NCBI RefSeq assembly: GCF_910591885.1
Contig: NC_063271.1
Location: 16,919,001 to 16,983,000, forward strand
DNA: 64,000 nucleotides
Reading direction: 5' to 3'
DNA from: Bombus terrestris
Taxonomy: Eukaryota > Arthropoda > Insecta > Hymenoptera > Apidae
The position numbers and the translations under genes were made by a program. Position 1 is the first letter of the stretch. The number at the start of each line of letters is the position of its first letter. The notes under the pieces are model-generated. The model did not search any database. It was not told the origin of the DNA and saw only the letters and a list, made by a program, of their open reading frames with translations. Positions 57,801 to 64,000 of this stretch are shown here, one piece after another.

Positions 57801-60397
57801 CTACTATACAACGTGTAACGTTATATAGTACTACGTTATAACGTATAACGTTATAAACTATTACTATATAACGTATAACGTTATATGGTATTACGATATA
57901 ATGTATAACGTTATATAGTATTACGTAATAACGTATAACGTTATATGGTGTTACGTTAAAACGTGCAACGATATATAGTATTACGTTATTACAAATAACG
58001 TTATATAGTATTACGTCATAACGTATAACGTTATAAACTATAACTATATAACGTATAACGTTAGATACTATTACGATGTAACGTATAACGTTATAAACTA
58101 TTACTATACAACGTGTAACGTTATATAGTATTACGATGTAACGTGTAACGTTATATAGTTTTACGACATAACGTATAACGTTATATGGTATTACGTTATA
58201 ACGTATAACGTTATATAGTATTACGATAGAACGTATAAAGTTATATAGTATTACGTCATAACGTGTAACGTTATATGGTATTACGTTATAACATATAACG
58301 TTATGTGGTATTACGTTATAACATATAACGTTATATGGTATTACGTTTTTACGTATAACGTTATATAGTATTACAATACAATGTGTAACGGTATATCGTA
58401 TGCCGTTATAACATTATTACGTAAAACGTTATATACTATTACGTTATAACGTATAACGATATATAGTATTACTATACAACGTATAACGTTATATACTATT
58501 ACGATGTAATGTTTAACGTTATATATTATTACTATACAATGTGTACCGTTATATAGTACTACGTTATATCGTATAACGTTACAAACTATTACTATATAAC
58601 GTATAACGTTATATAGTATTTCGATATAACGTATAACGTTATATACTATAACGATGTAATGTATAACGCTATATACTACTACTATACAACGTGTAACGTT
58701 ATATAGTACTACGTTATAACGTATAACGTTATAAACTATTACTATATAACGTATAACCTTATATGGTACTACGATATAATGTTTAACGTTATATAGTATT
58801 ACGTAATAACGTATAACGTTATATGGTGTTACGTTAAAACGTGCAACGATATATAGTATTACGTTATTACAAATAACGTTATATAGTATTACGTCATAAC
58901 GTATAACGTTATATGGTATTACGTTATAACCTATAACGTTATAAAGTATTACGTCATAACGTATAACGTTATAAACTATTACTATATAACGTATAACGTT
59001 ATATAGTATTACGATATAACGTAGAACGTTATATAGTATTACGTCATAACGAATAACGTTTTATGGTATTACGTTATAACGTATAACGTTATGTAGTATT
59101 ACGATATAACGTATAACGTTATATATTATTACGTCATAACGTATAACGTTATAAACTATTACTATATAACGTATAACGTTATATACTATTACGATGTAAA
59201 TATAACGTTATAAACTATTACTATACAACGTGTAACGTTATATAGTATTACGTTATAACATATAACGTTATAAACAATAACAATACAAAGTGTAACGTTA
59301 TATACTATTACGTAGTAACGTATAACGTTGTATAGTATTACGTCATAACGTATAACGTTATATAGTATTACGTCATAACGTATAACGTTATATGGTATTA
59401 CGTTATAACGTATAACGTTATATAGTACTACGTTATAACGTATAACGTTATATAGTATTACGATATAACGTATAACGTTATATACTATTACGATGTAATG
59501 TTTAACGTTATATATTATTACTATACAACGTGTACCGTTATATAGTACTACGTTATATCGTATAACGTTACAAACTATTACTATACAACGTATAACGTTA
59601 TATAGTATTACGTCATAACGTATAACGTTATAAACTATTACTATATAACGTATAACGTTATATAGTATTTCGATATAACGTATAACGTTATATACTATAA
59701 CGATGTAATGTATAACGCTATTTACTACTACTATACAACGTGTAACGTTATATAGTACTACGTTATAACGTATAACGTTATAAACTATTACTATATAACG
59801 TATAACGTTATATGGTACTACGATATAATGTATAACGTTATATAGTATTACGTAATAACGTATAACGTTATATGGTGTTACGTTAAAACGTGCAACGATA
59901 TATAGTATTACGTTATTACAAATAACGTTATATAGTATTACGTCATAACGTATAACGTTATATGGTATTACGTTATAACCTATAACGTTATAAAGTATTA
60001 CGTCATAACGTATAACGTTATAAACTATTACTATATAACGTATATCGTTATATAGTATTACGATATAACGTAGAACGTTATATAGTATTACGTCATAACG
60101 AATAACGTTTTATGGTATTACGTTATAACGTATAACGTTATGTAGTATTACGGTATAACGTATAACGTTATATATTATTACGTCATAACGTATAACGTTA
60201 TAAACTATTACTATATAACGTATAACGTTATATACTATTACGATGTAAATATAACGTTATAAACTATTACTATACAACGTGTAACGTTATATAGTATTAC
60301 GTTATAACGTATAACGTTATATGGTATTACGTTATAACGTATAACGTTATATAGTATTACGATATAACGTATAACGTTATATAGTATTACGTCATAA
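54841..60397 (+). repeat. Direct tandem duplication of a 2.8-kb unit
   Basis: 54841-57636 is followed immediately by a copy at 57637-60397. The offset is 2796 bp on the left (38-bp monomers 55601/58397) and 2736 bp after a 60-bp loss near 58590 in the second copy (class b 56461/59197, 57510/60246). Both share the rare variants ATAACCTTATATGG, CGCTATTTACTAC, GTATATCG and TTACGGTATAACG. Confidence 0.92.
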
Positions 60398-63300
60398 CGT
60401 ATAAGGTTATAAACTATTACTATATAACGTATAACGTTATATACTATTACGGTGTAATGTTTAACGTTATATATTATTACTATACAACGTGTATCGTTAT
60501 ATAGTACTACGTTATATCGTATAACGTTATAAACTATTACCATACAACGTATAACGTTATATAGTATTACGTCATAACGTATAACGTTATAAACTACTAC
60601 TATACAACGTATAACGTTATATAGTATTACGATATAACGTAGGACGTTATATAGTATTACGTCATAACGAATAACGTTATATGGTATTACGTTATATCGT
60701 ATAACGTTATAAACTATTACTATACAACGTATAACGTTATATAGTATTACGTCATAACGCATAACGTTATAAACTATTACTATATAACGTATAACGTTAT
60801 AAACTATTACTACATAACGTATAACGTTATATAGTATTACGATGTAACGTGTAACGTTATATAGTTTTACGACATAACGTATAACGTTATATGGTATTAC
60901 TTTATAACGTATAACGTTATATAGTATTACGATAGAACGTATAACGTTATATAGTATTACGTCATAACGTATAACGTTATATGGTATTACGTTATAACAT
61001 ATAACGTTATGTGGTATTACGTTATAACGTATAACGTTATATAGTATTACGATATTACGTATAACGTTATATAGTATTACGTCATAACGTATAACGTTAT
61101 ATGGTTTTACGTTTTTACGTATAACGTTATATAGTATTACAATACAATGTGTAACGGTATATCGTATGCCGTTATAACATTATTACGTAAAACGTTATAT
61201 ACTATTACGTTATAACGTATAACGATATATAGTATTACTATACAACGTATAACGTTATATAGTATTACGTCATAACGTTTAAGGTTATAAACTATTACTA
61301 TATAACGTATAACGTTATATACTATTACTATACAACGTGTAACGTTATATGGTACTACGTTATAACGTGTAACGTTATATGGTATTACGTTATAACGTGT
61401 AACGTTATATGGTATTACGTTATAACGTATAACGTTATATAGTATTACGTCATAACGTATAACGTTATAAACTATTACTATATAACGTATAACGTTATAT
61501 AGTATTTCGATATAACGTATAACGTTATATACTATAACGATGTAATGTATAACGCTATATACTACTACTATACAACGTGTAACGTTATATAGTACTACGT
61601 TATAACGTATAACGTTATAAACTATTACTATATAACGTATAACGTTATCTGGTACTACGATATAATGTTTAACGTTATATAGTATTACGTAATAACGTAT
61701 AACGTTATATGGTGTTACGTTAAAACGTGCAACGATATATAATATTACGTTATTACAAATAACGTTATATAGTATAACGTCATAACGTATAACGTTATAT
61801 GGTATTACGTTATAACCTATAACGTTATAAAGTATTACGTCATAACGTATAACGTTATAAACTATTACTGTATAACGTATAACGTTATATAGTATTACGA
61901 TATAACGTAGAACGTTATATAGTATTACGTCATAACGAATAACGTTTTATGGTATTACGTTATAACGTATAACGTTATGTAGTATTACGATATAACGTAT
62001 AACGTTATATATTATTACGTCATAACGTATAACGTTATAAACTATTACTATATAACGTATAACGTTATATACTATTACGATGTAAATATAACGTTATAAA
62101 CTATTACTATACAACGTGTAACGTTATATAGTATTACGTTATAACATATAACGTTATAAACAATAACAATACAAAGTGTAACGTTATATACTATTACGTA
62201 GTAACGTATAACGTTGTATAGTATTACGTCATAACGTATAACGTTATATAGTATTACGTCATAACGTATAACGTTATATGGTATTACGTTATAACGTATA
62301 ACGTTATATAGTACTACGTTATAACGTATAACGTTATATAGTATTACGATATAACGTATAACGTTATATACTATTACGATGTAATGTTTAACGTTATATA
62401 TTATTACTATACAACGTGTACCGTTATATAGTACTACGTTATATCGTATAACGTTACAAACTATTACTATACAACGTATAACGTTATATAGTATTACGTC
62501 ATAACGTATAACGTTATAAACTATTACTATATAACGTATAACGTTATATAGTATTTCGATATAACGTATAACGTTATATACTGTAACGATGTAATGTATA
62601 ACGCTATATACTACTACTATACAACGTGTAACGTTATATAGTACTACGTTATAACGTATAACGTTATAAACTATTACTATATAACGTATAACGTTATATG
62701 GTACTACGATATAATGTATAACGTTATATAGTATTACGTAATAACGTATAACGTTATATGGTGTTACGTTAAAACGTGCAACGATATATAGTATTACGTT
62801 ATTACAAATAACGTTATATAGTATTACGTCATAACGTATAACGTTATATGGTATTACGTTATAACCTATAACGTTATAAAGTATTACGTCATAACGTATA
62901 ACGTTATAAACTATTACTATATAACGTATATCGTTATATAGTATTACGATATAACGTAGAACGTTATATAGTATTACGTCATAACGAATAACGTTTTATG
63001 GTATTACGTTATAACGTATAACGTTATGTAGTATTACGATATAACGTATAACGTTATATATTAATACGTCATAACGTATAACGTTATAAACTATTACTAT
63101 ATAACGTATAACGTTATATACTATTACGATGTAAATATAACGTTATAAACTATTACTATACAACGTGTAACGTTATATAGTATTACGTTATAACGTATAA
63201 CGTTATATGGTATTACGTTATAACGTATAACGTTATATAGTATTACGATATAACGTATAACGTTATATAGTATTACGTCATAACGTATAAGGTTATAAAC

Positions 63301-64000
63301 TATTACTATATAACGTATAACGTTATATACTATTACGGTGTAATGTTTAACGTTATATATTATTACTATACAACGTGTATCGTTATATAGTACTACGTTA
63401 TATCGTATAACGTTATAAACTATTACCATACAACGTATAACGTTATATAGTATTACGTCATAACGTATAACGTTATAAACTATTACTATACAACGTATAA
63501 CGTTATATAGTATTACGATATAACGTAGAACGTTATATAGTATTACGTCATAACGAATAACGTTATATGGTATTACGTTATATCGTATAACGTTATAAAC
63601 TATTACTATACAACGTATAACGTTATATAGTATTACGTCATAACGCATAACGTTATAAACTATTACTATATAACGTATAACGTTATAAACTATTACTACA
63701 TAACGTATAACGTTATATAGTATTACGATGTAACGTGTAACGTTATATAGTTTTACGACATAACGTATAACGTTATATGGTATTACTTTATAACGTATAA
63801 CGTTATATAGTATTACGATAGAACGTATAACGTTATATAGTATTACGTCATAACGTATAACGTTATATGGTATTACGTTATAACATATAACGTTATGTGG
63901 TATTACGTTATAACGTATAACGTTATATAGTATTACGATATTACGTATAACGTTATATAGTATTACGTCATAACGTATAACGTTATATGGTTTTACGTTT
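58590..64000 (+). repeat. 2886-bp tandem unit running off the window
   Basis: 58590-61114 matches 61476-64000 at a constant offset of 2886 bp: class b 59197/62083 and 60246/63132, and TTAAAACGTGC at 58834/61720. The second copy is cut by the window edge before its 38-bp monomer, which would fall about 49 bp beyond. Part of this unit (about 60.6-61.7 kb) also matches 37.4-38.5 kb at an offset of 23,197 bp. Confidence 0.9.

Larger units (their letters stand above)
826..61192 (+). repeat. 38-bp variant monomer, 28 dispersed copies
   Basis: A monomer lengthened by 8 bp recurs 28 times, always in the same orientation. It starts CGGTATATCGTATGCCG, continues TTATAACATTATTACG and ends in TAAAG, TAAAA or TATAA before the next CGTTATA. 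Positions of its central CGTATGC (AGTATGC in four copies): 834, 1112, 5769, 8055, 9801, 11728, 14076, 14504, 15142, 15390, 15818, 17716, 18864, 21391, 22809, 24467, 26425, 28083, 29950, 34692, 37966, 42587, 47031, 49499, 54243, 55601, 58397, 61163. Each copy runs from 8 bases before to 29 bases after the given position. It is almost always preceded by ATGTGTAACGG. The spacing (0.25 to 4.7 kb) marks the larger repeat units. The AGTATGC form is confined to 14.0-17.7 kb. Confidence 0.93.
20144..63150 (+). repeat. 29-bp variant monomer, class b (17 copies)
   Basis: A monomer reading ATGTAAATATAACG in place of ATGTAACGTATAACG is one base short. The T of TAAATAT lies at 20144, 28943, 30300, 31109, 33685, 35522, 39276, 43537, 45724, 51109, 52936, 56461, 57510, 59197, 60246, 62083 and 63132. 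It is absent from the first 20 kb and dense in the last 8 kb, where spacings alternate 1049 with 1687 or 1837 bp. These sums give the local unit lengths of 2736 and 2886 bp. Confidence 0.92.
1..64000. repeat. 30-bp AT-rich satellite array filling the whole window
   Basis: Every part of the window reads as head-to-tail copies of one 30-bp monomer. The commonest form is TATTACGTCATAACG joined to TATAACGTTATATAG, with recurrent variants such as CTATATAACG, CTATACAACG, CGATATAACG and CGTTATAACG in the first part and TATAAAC, TATACTA or TATGGTA in the last part. No stretch lacks the repeat, so there is no gene-bearing interval. Apart from two 35-bp inverted segments, all copies face the same way. 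GC of the commonest form is 8/30. An uninterrupted array this long with nested higher-order repeats is typical of eukaryotic heterochromatic satellite; centromeric location and host species are not shown by the sequence. Confidence 0.97.

Noticed and set aside
1..64000. CRISPR array, because of the about 30-bp repeat length
   Set aside because: Repeats are contiguous with no unique spacers, and there are no cas genes or leader.
1..64000. TATA boxes and promoters
   Set aside because: TATA-like strings occur in every monomer as part of the repeat; none is distinguished by a start site or a gene.
1..64000. Transposon, rRNA, tRNA or telomere sequence
   Set aside because: No sequence outside the satellite was seen, and no terminal repeats, cloverleaf or telomere motifs stand out on either strand.

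Overview
This window is one uninterrupted block of AT-rich satellite DNA. All 64,000 bases belong to a head-to-tail array of a roughly 30-bp monomer, about 2,130 copies, with no non-satellite insertion. I find no supportable protein gene, RNA gene, transposon, CRISPR array or classical promoter. The commonest monomer form is about 27% GC. It is itself a diverged pair of 15-bp half-units, TATTACGTCATAACG followed by TATAACGTTATATAG, identical at 11 of 15 positions. A gene-free tandem array of this size, organised into nested higher-order repeats (HORs), is what eukaryotic centromeric, pericentromeric or sex/B-chromosome heterochromatin looks like. The sequence does not let me name the organism.

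The 30-bp register is broken only by a few recurrent length variants: 28 copies of a 38-bp monomer, three kinds of 29-bp monomer (7, 17 and 4 copies), six 28-bp monomers and one 31-bp monomer. Their summed shift (+185 bp, equal to 5 modulo 30) matches the register difference between the two ends of the window, so the census is internally consistent modulo 30. These variants act as landmarks for the larger repeats.

Layout. 1-3.8 kb: old, diverged array with a 180-bp (six-monomer) HOR at 2.6-3.5 kb. 3.8-12.9 kb: units marked by a 29-bp variant plus the 38-bp monomer, with 240-bp and 90-bp sub-HORs and a 1.75-kb tandem duplication. 12.9-15.8 kb: mixed array with closely spaced 38-bp monomers. 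15.8-28.3 kb: units of 1.4-2.8 kb, including a duplication at 3,616-bp offset; parts of this section reappear about 28-31 kb away at 47-50 kb. 28.6-46 kb: successive units of about 4.3-4.7 kb. 43.3-54.6 kb: a long duplication at 7.2-7.6 kb offset. 54.8-64 kb: tandem units of 2.7-2.9 kb that look the youngest and most homogeneous.

The most unusual observations are three related copies of one locus. One is a 57-bp perfect palindrome (32.0 kb). The other two are a clean 35-bp in-place inversion between inverted-repeat arms (36.4 and 40.2 kb). Also notable are a 19-bp dyad present only in the 38-bp monomer, and a very high density of CpG, always within ACGT, in otherwise AT-rich DNA. Long open frames exist only on the minus strand. 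They are a by-product of a 30-bp period divisible by three and encode only a monotonous decapeptide repeat; I do not annotate them as genes.
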